From Tetzosporium hominis (lineage in GTDB: Bacteria; Bacillota; Bacilli; Bacillales_A; Planococcaceae): DNA of 55,350 nucleotides. The notes under the pieces were generated by a model. That model was not told where the DNA came from. It saw only the letters and a program-made list of their open reading frames with translations, and searched no databases. Location of the stretch: positions 1 through 55,350 of the forward strand of contig NZ_NOKQ01000252.1 of NCBI RefSeq assembly GCF_002265435.1. Direction: 5' to 3'. The position numbers were made by a program, and so were the translations under genes. This document shows, in pieces, positions 30,762-38,645 of the stretch. Numbering within the stretch: the stretch's first letter is position 1; each line of letters opens with the position of its first letter.

Positions 30762-32414
30762 CTACCATGTGATAAATCCTTTAGAACCAGGCGGTGCATC
30801 TTGAATCATTTGAATGATTGGGACAGCGTACGCCACAAGTATCAACGCAAACGCGATTCCAATCCAGACTTTCCAATCCTCGAAGATCTTCGGTGTTGCT
30901 TGTTTATCACTCTCTGCTAATGGGAACTCTACGAATTCATGAGCTTCCACCGCTTTTGGTGAAATGAAAGCACTCATAATGACGATGTAAAGGAGTAACA
31001 TAGCCGATAAGAACAAGATGCTGCCTCCGACTGCCATCGTCACGTGGTTCGTCAAGATTCCATCAAACCACTCAAGTGCAGAAGGATGGTTGTTGTAGTT
31101 CGAGAAAGCCGTACGGCGAGGCGCTCCAAGAAGTCCTAAGATGTGCTGCGCTGTACTCATCAAAATCATTCCCACTGTCCAAGTTCCAATCTGGATGAAC
31201 GCAAGCTTTTGCATTGTTTTTGAGAACTTGCGACCTGTCAGATACGGAATCATCCAGAACGTCAATCCCATAAACGTCATCGCAACCGGTGTTCCCACTG
31301 TGATGTGGAAGTGACCGACGATCCAAAGCGTGTTATGGACAATCTCGTTTAGTTGGAAACTAGCATTGATAATCCCGCCAGCTCCCCCGGGAATGAAGAA
31401 TGCCATTGCAATGAATAGTGATGTGAAACGCACATCTTTCCAAGGAAGTTGTGTGAACCAGCCGAACAAGCCTTTTCCACCATTTTTACGACCTGCGCGT
31501 TCAAAGTTCGCAAACATCGAGAACGCTGTCATTAGGGACGGAATGATAACCATGAATGTTAAGACGACTTGGAAGAACTTCCAGAAGTTCGAGATCCCCG
31601 GCTCCATCAACTGGTGGTGGAATCCAACAGGAATCGAGAACAGGATGAATAGGATAAATGCTAAGCGAGCAAGCGCATCACTGAATACCGGTACTCCGAT
31701 GATCTTTGGTACAACCACGTACCAAGCCATATATGCTGGTAATAACCAGAAGTACACGAGCGGGTGACCGAAATACCAGAACAGTGAACGGCTCAGCTCG
31801 ACATTGATCGTATCGACCCAACCGAATGCCCATGGAATGTACTGGAACAACACAGTCGCTACAACTCCAAGACACGCAATGATCCATAAAATAATCGTCG
31901 AAACAGTCATGAAAGCAAACAGTGGACTTAATTCACCAGGATTCGCTTTACGCCATTTCATATAATGGCCTACAAGTGCGAAACTCATGATCCAACTACC
32001 GACCACAAATAGAGCAAGACCTACATAGTACCAACCGCTTGCCATCAGCGGCGCATAGAACGTATAGAGTACAGACGCTTTCCCGCTGACAATCATGACT
32101 GTTGCTAGGACTGTACCAGCTAGCATTACAACAAAACCAATCCAGTTCCACAGCAACACTTTCGGTCCGAATGCGCCTAAGCTTTTACTCATACCCGTGA
32201 TAAAGAATGCAAAAATGAAGAAGGTTGTAAAAATAAGTGCGAGAAGCACGCCGTGTGCCGTTAAGATCTGATAGTAATCCAACCATGCCGGAAGAACCAA
32301 TTTATCGTTACGAATGAAAACTTGAAGCAATCCAGCTAAGGTTCCGATCAAGAAGGCCGCGTAGGCGACACCGATGTTCCAAAGGGCTAATTTACGATCT
32401 GCTGCTGCTATCAT
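30762..32414 (-). CDS. cbaA: ba3-type cytochrome c oxidase subunit I
   Basis: A 550-residue haem-copper oxidase subunit I of the B (ba3) type, with about 13 membrane helices. Seen are the low-spin haem His in QILTAHGVLLALIF, the CuB-site segment YFGHPLVYFWLLPAYMAWY (His and Tyr, i and i+4), and the His pair IVGHFHITVG that holds CuB and high-spin haem. It reduces oxygen to water at low oxygen and pumps protons by a single channel. The ATG at 32414 overlaps the end of the subunit II gene by 4 bases (ATGA). It is the third gene of the operon. Confidence 0.94.
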   Translation of the reverse strand: MIAAADRKLALWNIGVAYAAFLIGTLAGLLQVFIRNDKLVLPAWLDYYQILTAHGVLLALIFTTFFIFAFFITGMSKSLGAFGPKVLLWNWIGFVVMLAGTVLATVMIVSGKASVLYTFYAPLMASGWYYVGLALFVVGSWIMSFALVGHYMKWRKANPGELSPLFAFMTVSTIILWIIACLGVVATVLFQYIPWAFGWVDTINVELSRSLFWYFGHPLVYFWLLPAYMAWYVVVPKIIGVPVFSDALARLAFILFILFSIPVGFHHQLMEPGISNFWKFFQVVLTFMVIIPSLMTAFSMFANFERAGRKNGGKGLFGWFTQLPWKDVRFTSLFIAMAFFIPGGAGGIINASFQLNEIVHNTLWIVGHFHITVGTPVAMTFMGLTFWMIPYLTGRKFSKTMQKLAFIQIGTWTVGMILMSTAQHILGLLGAPRRTAFSNYNNHPSALEWFDGILTNHVTMAVGGSILFLSAMLLLYIVIMSAFISPKAVEAHEFVEFPLAESDKQATPKIFEDWKVWIGIAFALILVAYAVPIIQMIQDAPPGSKGFITW

Positions 32415-32887
32415 TCTTCTGTCACCTCAATTTCCGCGAACATGTAATGGTGACCGGTTCCGCAGTATTCATTACATAGAATCAGATATTTCCCAGGCTC
32501 TTTAAATGTGTACGACTTAGTCGTCACTTGCCCTGGAACCACCATCATATTGACGTTTGTATTGTCGATTGTAAAACTGTGTACAACATCCGTACTTGTA
32601 AGTTTGAAAATCACTTCTTTGCCGACTGGCACTTTCAGCTCCGGTGCTTCGTATGCGAAAGCCATAGCTACGATTGTTGCTTGATACGTGTCTTCGTCGA
32701 GCTGTTTGACACCCGGCTCATTGAACGGAGCCGTCTCTTTTACTTTCTCTTGATCAATCGTCTCGATACCACCCGCTGGTGTGTGCTGTTCATGAGAGAA
32801 GGCACTCACGCCCACAATGCTCAGGAACACGACGAGGGCCGCGATGCCGAACGTCATCCAGATCTTTTCATATTTATGAAGATGCAT
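32411..32887 (-). CDS. cbaB: ba3-type cytochrome c oxidase subunit II
   Basis: A 158-residue protein with one N-terminal helix (about residues 11-31) and an external cupredoxin domain. The CuA site is complete: a His in STDVVHSFTID and CNEYCGTGHHYMFAEI, with both Cys, the second His and the Met. The short single-anchor form is typical of ba3 oxidases. It accepts electrons from cytochrome c. The ATG at 32887 has AAAAGGAG at 7 bases. It lies 18 bp behind the subunit IIa gene. Confidence 0.94.
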   Translation of the reverse strand: MHLHKYEKIWMTFGIAALVVFLSIVGVSAFSHEQHTPAGGIETIDQEKVKETAPFNEPGVKQLDEDTYQATIVAMAFAYEAPELKVPVGKEVIFKLTSTDVVHSFTIDNTNVNMMVVPGQVTTKSYTFKEPGKYLILCNEYCGTGHHYMFAEIEVTEE

Positions 32888-32905
32888 AGGTATTCTCCTT
32901 TTCGC

Positions 32906-33028
32906 TTAGTTTGCTAGATACATTAGGTAAACCGCCACCCACATGGCCACAATGACAAATCCCACAAAAAAGACACTGATCAATGTCCCTTTTAGATTCT
33001 CTTCTTGTACTTGCTGCTTCTTAGCCAA
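32906..33028 (-). CDS. Cytochrome c oxidase subunit IIa (40 residues)
   Basis: A 41-codon frame with TTG start (33026-33028) and TAA (32906-32908). GAGGTGA lies five to six bases before the TTG. The protein has a charged start, MAKKQQVQEENLKG, and one membrane helix, TLISVFFVGFVIVAMWVAVY, matching the CoxIIa family of ba3 oxidases, where this helix replaces the missing first helix of subunit II. It is the first gene of the operon, 18 bp ahead of subunit II. Its size and TTG start make it easy to miss. Confidence 0.85.
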   Translation of the reverse strand: MAKKQQVQEENLKGTLISVFFVGFVIVAMWVAVYLMYLAN

Positions 33029-33088
33029 TCCGTTCACCTCACCTAAGTTCTTGTTGTGTTAAGCGTAAAGCAATCCTATGCGGGCAAC

Positions 33089-33104
33089 TGTGATAAATAT
33101 CACA
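33089..33104. promoter_or_regulatory. Fnr/Crp-type palindrome upstream of the oxidase operon
   Basis: TGTGATAAATATCACA is a perfect TGTGA-N6-TCACA site, the consensus for Bacillus Fnr. It lies 61 bp upstream of the subunit IIa start, and the fnr gene is the next gene upstream. Whether it activates (class II at -41.5 if transcription starts near 33055) or represses cannot be decided from sequence. Confidence 0.85.
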
Positions 33105-33187
33105 TCTGTGACAAAAATCTACAGTAAATGTGAAATCATTTCATACTTTTGTCAAACTTTGTCTGATGGGGGTTGGGTGAGCGGGTG

Positions 33188-33283
33188 TTCATCTGCTTTG
33201 GCGCGGGTTTCTTCTACATGTCTTGTGGTTTGTTCTTCATGCGGAGGGATTTCTTCTACATCGAGGCCAGTTTCTTCTACCAA
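33188..33283 (+). repeat. Five repeats spaced exactly 21 bp, core TTCTTCTACATG
   Basis: Cores start at 33188 (TTCATCTGCTTT), 33209 (TTCTTCTACATG), 33230 (TTGTTCTTCATG), 33251 (TTCTTCTACATC) and 33272 (TTCTTCTACCAA), all 21 bp apart. Bases between are variable. The core is the same as in the minus-strand block at 12939-13036. The block lies between the fnr terminator and the Fnr palindrome of the oxidase operon. Confidence 0.8.
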
Positions 33284-33309
33284 AGTCCCTTTGAGCATTC
33301 TCAAACCGC

Positions 33310-33338
33310 AAAAAACCACTTCCGGCTCGGAAGTGGTT
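33310..33338 (-). terminator. Terminator of fnr
   Basis: On the minus strand AACCACTTCC pairs with GGAAGTGGTT around a 5-base loop and is followed by TTTTTTG. Confidence 0.93.
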
Positions 33339-33355
33339 CAGTATCATGTATTTAG

Positions 33356-34051
33356 TTAATCAATGCGACATAGTGTCAACGGGCAGTGCTCACATTGAAT
33401 TTCATTTTTTAAATAGGCCACGTCACGGACCAGTAGCTTACCGTCCATCGTGGACACCACTTGCTGCTTCTTCAAATCCGCTAGCATCCGGTTCGTCACT
33501 TCACGCGCCATACCGCAGAAGTTTGCGAGGTCTTGGTTCGTCAAATGGACATCGATCAAGATGCCTTCTGCTTTCTCGACACCGTAACTGTTGGTCAAAC
33601 GAATCAACGTCGAATAAAGTGCCCCTTTCTTACCGTTCAAAAGCAGGTCCCGGAAGCGCGTCTGCGTCTTCTGCTGGTTCAGACACATCCACTTCATGAA
33701 AGCTGCGGCAAGCTTCGGATTGTGTTGCAGCTCGTTCTCTAGCTCTTTGATTGGAAACATGTAGCACGTCGCGTCTTCTTTTACCTTCGCATCGAGCATG
33801 TAATTAGCGTCTGGTGAATACAAATAAACCTCTCCAAGCAGTTGCCCTTCTCCGCAGATACGAAGCGTCAGCTCTCGACCATCCGAGCTCACTTTGTTAA
33901 GCTGCACTTTCCCCTTCGTCAGAAAGAACAGATGCTGGATCTTATCGCCTTCTTGGAACAAGTAACTATCTTTCGCGAAACTCTTCACATGATGAGGAAG
34001 TGCGAGCAACTCCTTCAAGTCCTCTGAAATCGTATCTTTTTCTACATACAT
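33356..34051 (-). CDS. fnr: Crp/Fnr-family oxygen regulator with C-terminal cysteine cluster
   Basis: A 231-residue regulator. Residues about 20-130 form a cyclic-nucleotide-like sensor domain (FQEGDKIQHLFFLTKGKVQL), followed by a dimer helix and the helix-turn-helix LTNQDLANFCGMAREVTNRM. The C-terminus IQCEHCPLTLCRID gives C-x2-C-x4-C, the same spacing as the three Cys that bind the iron-sulfur cluster in B. subtilis Fnr. It should therefore sense oxygen. The ATG at 34051 has GGAGGGG at 7 bases; an open frame extends to 34102. The only strong Fnr site in the window is in front of the adjacent oxidase operon. Confidence 0.9.
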   Translation of the reverse strand: MYVEKDTISEDLKELLALPHHVKSFAKDSYLFQEGDKIQHLFFLTKGKVQLNKVSSDGRELTLRICGEGQLLGEVYLYSPDANYMLDAKVKEDATCYMFPIKELENELQHNPKLAAAFMKWMCLNQQKTQTRFRDLLLNGKKGALYSTLIRLTNSYGVEKAEGILIDVHLTNQDLANFCGMAREVTNRMLADLKKQQVVSTMDGKLLVRDVAYLKNEIQCEHCPLTLCRID

Positions 34052-34191
34052 GCGGGTTCCCCTCCAATAGTTATATTTATAATACCACTTTATACCATCC
34101 ACTTTAGATTAGCTAGGGAATGTTTTACTAATTTAAAGGACTTTTCATTACGGGTGGCGAAATATAAGTATGGAGAAAGGACGGGATGTAA

Positions 34192-35772
34192 TTGACTACC
34201 CTACAGACATTTTTAAATGACTTTAATAACGAAACGGAACGCCTCTATAAAGTTGGTTCAGAAGCCTCTTGGATGGCACAGACGACGGGCGAGGCCGAGT
34301 GGGCAGAGAAAGCTGGAGACGCGGACACGCAGTACAACCTGCTGTTCTCTTCGAAAGAGAAATACGAGCAGGTCCAGGCCTTCCTTGCTTCTGGCGAAGG
34401 AACAGAAATCGAGAAACGCCAACTCGAGATTTTGTTGAATGACATGAAGAGCAACCAACTTCCGGAATCGATCATTGAAGATCTCGCTAAACGAGACGCA
34501 GAATTAAATTTAGTGTTCAACACGTACTCACCTAAAGTAGATGGCAAAGCCTATTCTGCGAATGACATTCGGGAAGTCTTGATGACAAGTGAAGACCAGG
34601 AGCTCCGTAAAAAGGTTTGGTTCGCTAGTAAGGAAGTCGGCCAAGCCGTTGAGAAAGATTTGCTCGAACTCGTGAAGAAACGCAATGAAGCAGCGCGCCT
34701 TCTCGGCTACAACGACTATCATGAGATGAGCTTCGAGTTGCAGGAACTGGACCGTGACGAAGTATTCCGTATCTTCAATGATCTGGTCGAACAGTCCGAA
34801 GATGCATACCGCGCAATGAAAGAGAAACTAGACGCGCGCCTAGCTAAGAAATTTGGCATCGCTCCAGAAGACATTCGCCCCTGGCATTACGTGGACCCGT
34901 TCTTCCAAGAAGCACCGCCTTCTGATGAAACAAACTTGGATACGTTCTATAAAGGAAAAGATATCCTGCAGCTGACGACGGATACATTTGATGCGATGGG
35001 CATCAAAGTGGATGACCTCTATGCAAAGAGTGACCTCTTCCCGCGAGACAAGAAGAATCCGACGGCTTTCTGTATGGATATTGACCGCTCTGGTGACGTC
35101 CGTGTGCTCTGTAACTTGAAAGAAAATGCCTACTGGTCGGAGACGAACTTGCATGAATTTGGCCACGCAGCGTATTTCAAATACCTCGACATGGATCTGC
35201 CGTTCACGTTACGGACAAACAGCCATACATTGACGACAGAAGCCATCGCGATGATGTACGGCAAGATGGGCAAAGATCCTCGCTGGTTAAGCCGCTTTCT
35301 AGGAATGGACGAAGCGACAGTGAACGAGCTCGCGCCTGAACTTGAAGAGTTCCAACAACTGCAGATGCTGATTTCGATGCGCTGGATCGTGACGTTCGTG
35401 TACTTCGAAAGAGAACTCTACGCAAATCCGGACCAAGACTTGAACGCGCTTTGGTGGAAAACGGTGAACGACATCCAACTCGTCACGCCACCTGAGGAAA
35501 CGAATAACCCCGACTGGGCAGCGAAGATCCACTTTACACTAGCTCCTGTCTACTACCAGAACTACTTATTAGGCGAACTGATGGCTGCACAACTTCAGCG
35601 CCATATCGAGACGCAGATTTCTCCAGAGTTCTTTACAAAAGAAGCGGGTGAGATGCTTCTGAACGACTTCTTCAAACCAGCCGCTCTATATGACTGGAAC
35701 GAAAAAATTCGTCGTGTGACAGGTGAGACATTGAACCCTTCTCATTTTGTGGAGTTGTATTGTAAGAAGTAA
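34192..35772 (+). CDS. M3/M2-like zinc metallopeptidase (oligopeptidase)
   Basis: A 526-residue cytoplasmic gluzincin. The zinc motif is NLHEFGHAAYFKYLD near residue 322, with the downstream Glu in LTTEAIAMMYGKMG. The long helical N-terminal half is typical of oligoendopeptidases and of the ACE-like M2 family; LRTNSHTLTTEAIAM leans toward the M2/M3 border group. It likely degrades small peptides. The start appears to be TTG at 34192, about 10 bases after AAAGGA, because the nearby ATG at 34185 is followed directly by TAA. No signal peptide is present. It is monocistronic. Confidence 0.85.
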   Translation: MTTLQTFLNDFNNETERLYKVGSEASWMAQTTGEAEWAEKAGDADTQYNLLFSSKEKYEQVQAFLASGEGTEIEKRQLEILLNDMKSNQLPESIIEDLAKRDAELNLVFNTYSPKVDGKAYSANDIREVLMTSEDQELRKKVWFASKEVGQAVEKDLLELVKKRNEAARLLGYNDYHEMSFELQELDRDEVFRIFNDLVEQSEDAYRAMKEKLDARLAKKFGIAPEDIRPWHYVDPFFQEAPPSDETNLDTFYKGKDILQLTTDTFDAMGIKVDDLYAKSDLFPRDKKNPTAFCMDIDRSGDVRVLCNLKENAYWSETNLHEFGHAAYFKYLDMDLPFTLRTNSHTLTTEAIAMMYGKMGKDPRWLSRFLGMDEATVNELAPELEEFQQLQMLISMRWIVTFVYFERELYANPDQDLNALWWKTVNDIQLVTPPEETNNPDWAAKIHFTLAPVYYQNYLLGELMAAQLQRHIETQISPEFFTKEAGEMLLNDFFKPAALYDWNEKIRRVTGETLNPSHFVELYCKK

Positions 35773-35776
35773 ATAC

Positions 35777-35813
35777 AAACGGCTGGCTCCTGTTTAGGGA
35801 ACCAGCCGTTTTT
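35777..35813 (+). terminator. Terminator of the metallopeptidase gene
   Basis: AAACGGCTGGCTCCT pairs with AGGGAACCAGCCGTTT, one mismatch, around a short loop and is followed by T. Confidence 0.93.
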
Positions 35814-35831
35814 GATAACTTTCCTGCTGGC

Positions 35832-35869
35832 GTATACGAGTATATTTGTATATGTATATACTCGTATAC
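35832..35869. repeat. 38-bp perfect inverted repeat at the edge of the AT-rich insert
   Basis: GTATACGAGTATAT (35832-35845) and ATATACTCGTATAC (35856-35869) are perfect reverse complements, separated by 10 bases. No T-run follows on either side, so it is not a standard terminator. It lies at the boundary between the chromosomal metallopeptidase gene and the AT-rich 35883-37635 segment. It could be an operator, a recombination site or a hairpin. Confidence 0.75.
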
Positions 35870-35882
35870 AACACCTTAACTT

Positions 35883-36275
35883 TTAAAATTTGGATGCTAC
35901 TTTTATATACTCATTTTTAATCAATTCTTTCGCATCTTTTAAATTTGAAGCATCTACTAAAACTTCTAGTGGAATATAGACTTCATGACCCTTTCGCTTA
36001 AACTTTCGCAGGGATTCAATTTCAAAACCTAAAAGTGCTTGAGCTTGTTTTTGAATCTCGATTCCTCTGGTAGAGTTGGGATTTCCAGCATCTACATGAA
36101 GAATCAAACATCTATAATTTTTCTCACCATTCAAGGTGGCGAATTTCGCCATCTTCCCTGCAAATTTCATAGGTGTGAAACCTATAGACAAGGTCTTTCC
36201 CGTCATAGAGATCCTCATTGGACCCAGTGAACCTAGAAATTTGTATAAATCACTAAATACGATTAATTCATTCAT
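35883..36275 (-). CDS. Protein of unknown function (130 residues)
   Basis: I do not recognise this protein. It is basic and soluble, with NELIVFSDLYKFLGSLGPMR at the start, a beta-rich middle (KTLSIGFTPMKFAGKMAKFA, EKNYRCLILHVDAGNPNSTR) and a helical, Lys-rich end. The ATG at 36275 has AAAGGTGG eight bases upstream. Base composition is more AT-rich than the surrounding genes and like that of the adjacent Fic gene, from which it is divergent, so both may have arrived together. The 38-bp palindrome lies 14 bp beyond its stop. Confidence 0.65.
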   Translation of the reverse strand: MNELIVFSDLYKFLGSLGPMRISMTGKTLSIGFTPMKFAGKMAKFATLNGEKNYRCLILHVDAGNPNSTRGIEIQKQAQALLGFEIESLRKFKRKGHEVYIPLEVLVDASNLKDAKELIKNEYIKVASKF

Positions 36276-36387
36276 TGCAACATCCACCTTTACCTACTAA
36301 TAATCAGTTAAGAAAATCATACCTTTATCTTATAGAAATTCAACAAGTAAAGTCGTCAGATATTCAATAGAATAGTTATCACAATTT

Positions 36388-36416
36388 TTGAAAACACTGT
36401 TACAATAAAATAATTT
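36388..36416 (+). promoter_or_regulatory. Candidate promoter of the second Fic gene
   Basis: TTGAAA (36388-36393) and TAATTT (36411-36416) are 17 bp apart, ahead of the Fic start at 36499, in an AT-rich stretch of about 220 bases that has no other clear element. Confidence 0.4.
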
Positions 36417-36498
36417 TATATCATTTCATTCTTTAAAGTGATATATTATATTAAATTAAATAAGAATTTCAATATTTTTTCCTTAAGGAGTGTTTAAA

Positions 36499-37635
36499 AT
36501 GTCTCCAATAAAAGGTATTCAAAAATTACCTGTCTCAATCCCACTTTCTAAAGCAACAAATCTATTGCTCTTATTACATGAAGTTTCAAATAAACTTGGA
36601 CGATTAGATGAACGGTTTAAATATTCTGTACTAGGGGCGGAATTAATCAATACACTGTCTTTGAATGAATCTGTGCAATCTACTCGAATTGAAGGTACTC
36701 AAGTTACATTTATAGAGATGATCGAAAAAGCTCATAAAACCAAAATCACACCTCAGATGAATGAAGTTGAGAATTATCGAAAAGCACTTCAACATGGGTA
36801 TGAACAAATTCGAAATGGCTATCCAATCTCTACACGATTAATTTTAGAATTACATGTACTTTTAATGAAAGATTCAAGGGGAACAACTGAGGGTAGTGGT
36901 GAGTTTAGAAAAATACAAAACTTCATTGGACCAAGCAACAAAATTGAAGATGCATCTTATATACCCGTAGATGCAAATGAAATTGCAGCCTACTTAAGTA
37001 ATTGGGAGAATTTTATTAATAAACATCCTTATGGACAACCTCTTACTGTGGATCATTTAGTAAAAGAAAACATGTTTATTATCGATGAAAATAGCCCATC
37101 TCTTCTAAAGCTAGCTGTGATGCATGCACAATTTGAATCTATCCATCCGTTCTTAGATGGCAACGGTCGCCTGGGAAGAATTTTAATCACGTTATACTCT
37201 GTGCAATCCAATCTAATATCAAGCCCTATCTTTTTTGTCAGTGAAGAGCTTGAAAAGCAGCGCTTCAAATATTATCACTATTTGAATACTACCAGGGGAA
37301 CGAATCCAAGTTGGGCCGAATGGATTGAATTTTTCTTGCAAGCCTCTAATCGTATGGCCGATAAATTAAATTTATTATTAGAGGATGCAGAAAAAATAGC
37401 AAAGAGTGGGTTAGCGAAGTGCGATAAAGAAATTCAAAAGAAGACATATCTCTTAACATTTAGATATCCCAACACAACTGCAAATCAGATTTCACAAGAA
37501 CTCAACATCTCACCTGCAACGGCAAGACAAGCATTGAACTTTTTAGTAGAAAAGAACCTTCTTTTCAAAGATACTCAAGCAAAGCGCAATGTAGACTATT
37601 TCAACTATGACATTACCCAATTGATTCAAAAATAA
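36499..37635 (+). CDS. Fic family protein with N-terminal Fic_N and C-terminal winged helix
   Basis: A 378-residue Fic protein, the common long form. The N-terminal part has the inhibitory motif STRIEGT near residue 58 (class II). The Fic core motif HPFLDGNGRLGR is intact near residue 214. Residues about 310-378 form a winged helix (YPNTTANQISQELNISPATA then RQALNFLVEKNLLF), which may allow binding of its own promoter. The start ATG at 36499 has AAGGAG eight bases upstream. AT-rich codon use distinguishes it from neighbours, suggesting horizontal transfer. Unlike the Fic protein at 29836 it has the extra domains; the two are not recent duplicates. Confidence 0.88.
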   Translation: MSPIKGIQKLPVSIPLSKATNLLLLLHEVSNKLGRLDERFKYSVLGAELINTLSLNESVQSTRIEGTQVTFIEMIEKAHKTKITPQMNEVENYRKALQHGYEQIRNGYPISTRLILELHVLLMKDSRGTTEGSGEFRKIQNFIGPSNKIEDASYIPVDANEIAAYLSNWENFINKHPYGQPLTVDHLVKENMFIIDENSPSLLKLAVMHAQFESIHPFLDGNGRLGRILITLYSVQSNLISSPIFFVSEELEKQRFKYYHYLNTTRGTNPSWAEWIEFFLQASNRMADKLNLLLEDAEKIAKSGLAKCDKEIQKKTYLLTFRYPNTTANQISQELNISPATARQALNFLVEKNLLFKDTQAKRNVDYFNYDITQLIQK

Positions 37636-37641
37636 GAAAAC

Positions 37642-37680
37642 AAAGCCATCAAACGTTCTAGACGTCTGGTGGCTTCATTT
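37642..37680. terminator. Hairpin between the Fic gene and ykfD
   Basis: AAAGCCATCAAACGT pairs imperfectly with ACGTCTGGTGGCTTT-like sequence (37662-37675). T-runs are short in both directions; a weak bidirectional terminator is likely. Confidence 0.55.
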
Positions 37681-37682
37681 AG

Positions 37683-38645
37683 CTAGTTATACAAATGACA
37701 CGCCACAAAATGCCCTGGCTTCTGCTCTTTCCAAGCCGGCTTCTCTGCAGCGCAAACATCCATCGCATAAGGACAGCGCGTTCGGAACACACAGCCAGAT
37801 GGCGGATTGATTGGACTCGGTAGCTCACCTTTAAGCAGTATGCGCTGGCGAGATTCTTCGACGTCCGGATCCGGAATCGGGATAGCTGATAACAATGCCT
37901 GCGTATACGGGTGCAGCGGCTCTTCGTATAGCTGCTCGCTCGTGGTCAGCTCGACCATGTGACCGAGATACATCACGCCGATGCGGTCGGAGATGTACTT
38001 GACCATGGACAGGTCGTGGGCGATGAACAGATACGTCAGGCCCTTTTCTTTTTGCAGCTTCTGAAGCAACTTCACGACTTGTGCCTGGACGGATACGTCG
38101 AGTGCGGAAATCGGTTCATCTGCGATTATGAATTCTGGGTCGAGCGCTAGAGCACGCGCAATCCCGATTCGCTGGCGCTGACCACCTGAGAACTCATGCG
38201 GGTAACGGTTGGCGTGGTCACGGTTCAAACCAACGTCTTCGAGTAACGTGTAGACGCGTTCTTGGACTTCTTTTTTCGTCTTGTACAGACCGTGGATTTG
38301 CATTGGCTCTGCGATGATTTCAAAGACCGTGGAACGTGGGTTCAAGGAAGCGTACGGATCTTGGAAGATCATCTGCATCTTTCTCAGGAACGCCTGACGC
38401 TCGTCTCCCGTCATCTCATGCACCTGCTGACCTTCGTAGGCGACGGCGCCTTCTGTCTTGTTGTATAAGCCTAAAATCGTGCGGCCTGCTGTGGATTTCC
38501 CACAACCCGATTCTCCAACGAGGCCAAACGTTTCGCCTCGTTGGATCTCAAAGGAAATGCCGTCCACGGCTTTTAATGTCTGGTTGCTACCGACGTCGAA
38601 ATGACGTTTCAAGTTGTCTACTGTCAATAATGCCTCTTTCGTCAC
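37683..38645 (-). CDS. ykfD: Peptide ABC transporter ATPase (DppF/OppF type)
   Basis: A 320-residue ABC ATPase of the OppF/DppF type. Walker A is [20 protein letters not shown], the Q-loop is in [13 protein letters not shown], the signature is [19 protein letters not shown] and Walker B is [13 protein letters not shown]. The C-terminal oligopeptide motif with Cys ([14 protein letters not shown] and a later Cys) is intact. The start is GTG at 38645; its GTGA overlaps the stop of ykfC, showing coupling. It is the last gene of the operon and equals B. subtilis YkfD by position, acting as the second ATPase with DppD. Confidence 0.9.
   Translation of the reverse strand: MTKEALLTVDNLKRHFDVGSNQTLKAVDGISFEIQRGETFGLVGESGCGKSTAGRTILGLYNKTEGAVAYEGQQVHEMTGDERQAFLRKMQMIFQDPYASLNPRSTVFEIIAEPMQIHGLYKTKKEVQERVYTLLEDVGLNRDHANRYPHEFSGGQRQRIGIARALALDPEFIIADEPISALDVSVQAQVVKLLQKLQKEKGLTYLFIAHDLSMVKYISDRIGVMYLGHMVELTTSEQLYEEPLHPYTQALLSAIPIPDPDVEESRQRILLKGELPSPINPPSGCVFRTRCPYAMDVCAAEKPAWKEQKPGHFVACHLYN

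Noticed and set aside
33173-33355. A 60-residue protein with FFYM-type heptad repeats
   Set aside because: It arises from translating the 21-bp DNA repeat. There is no ribosome site, and the sister block at 12939-13036 has mixed 21/22-bp steps, which would break the frame.
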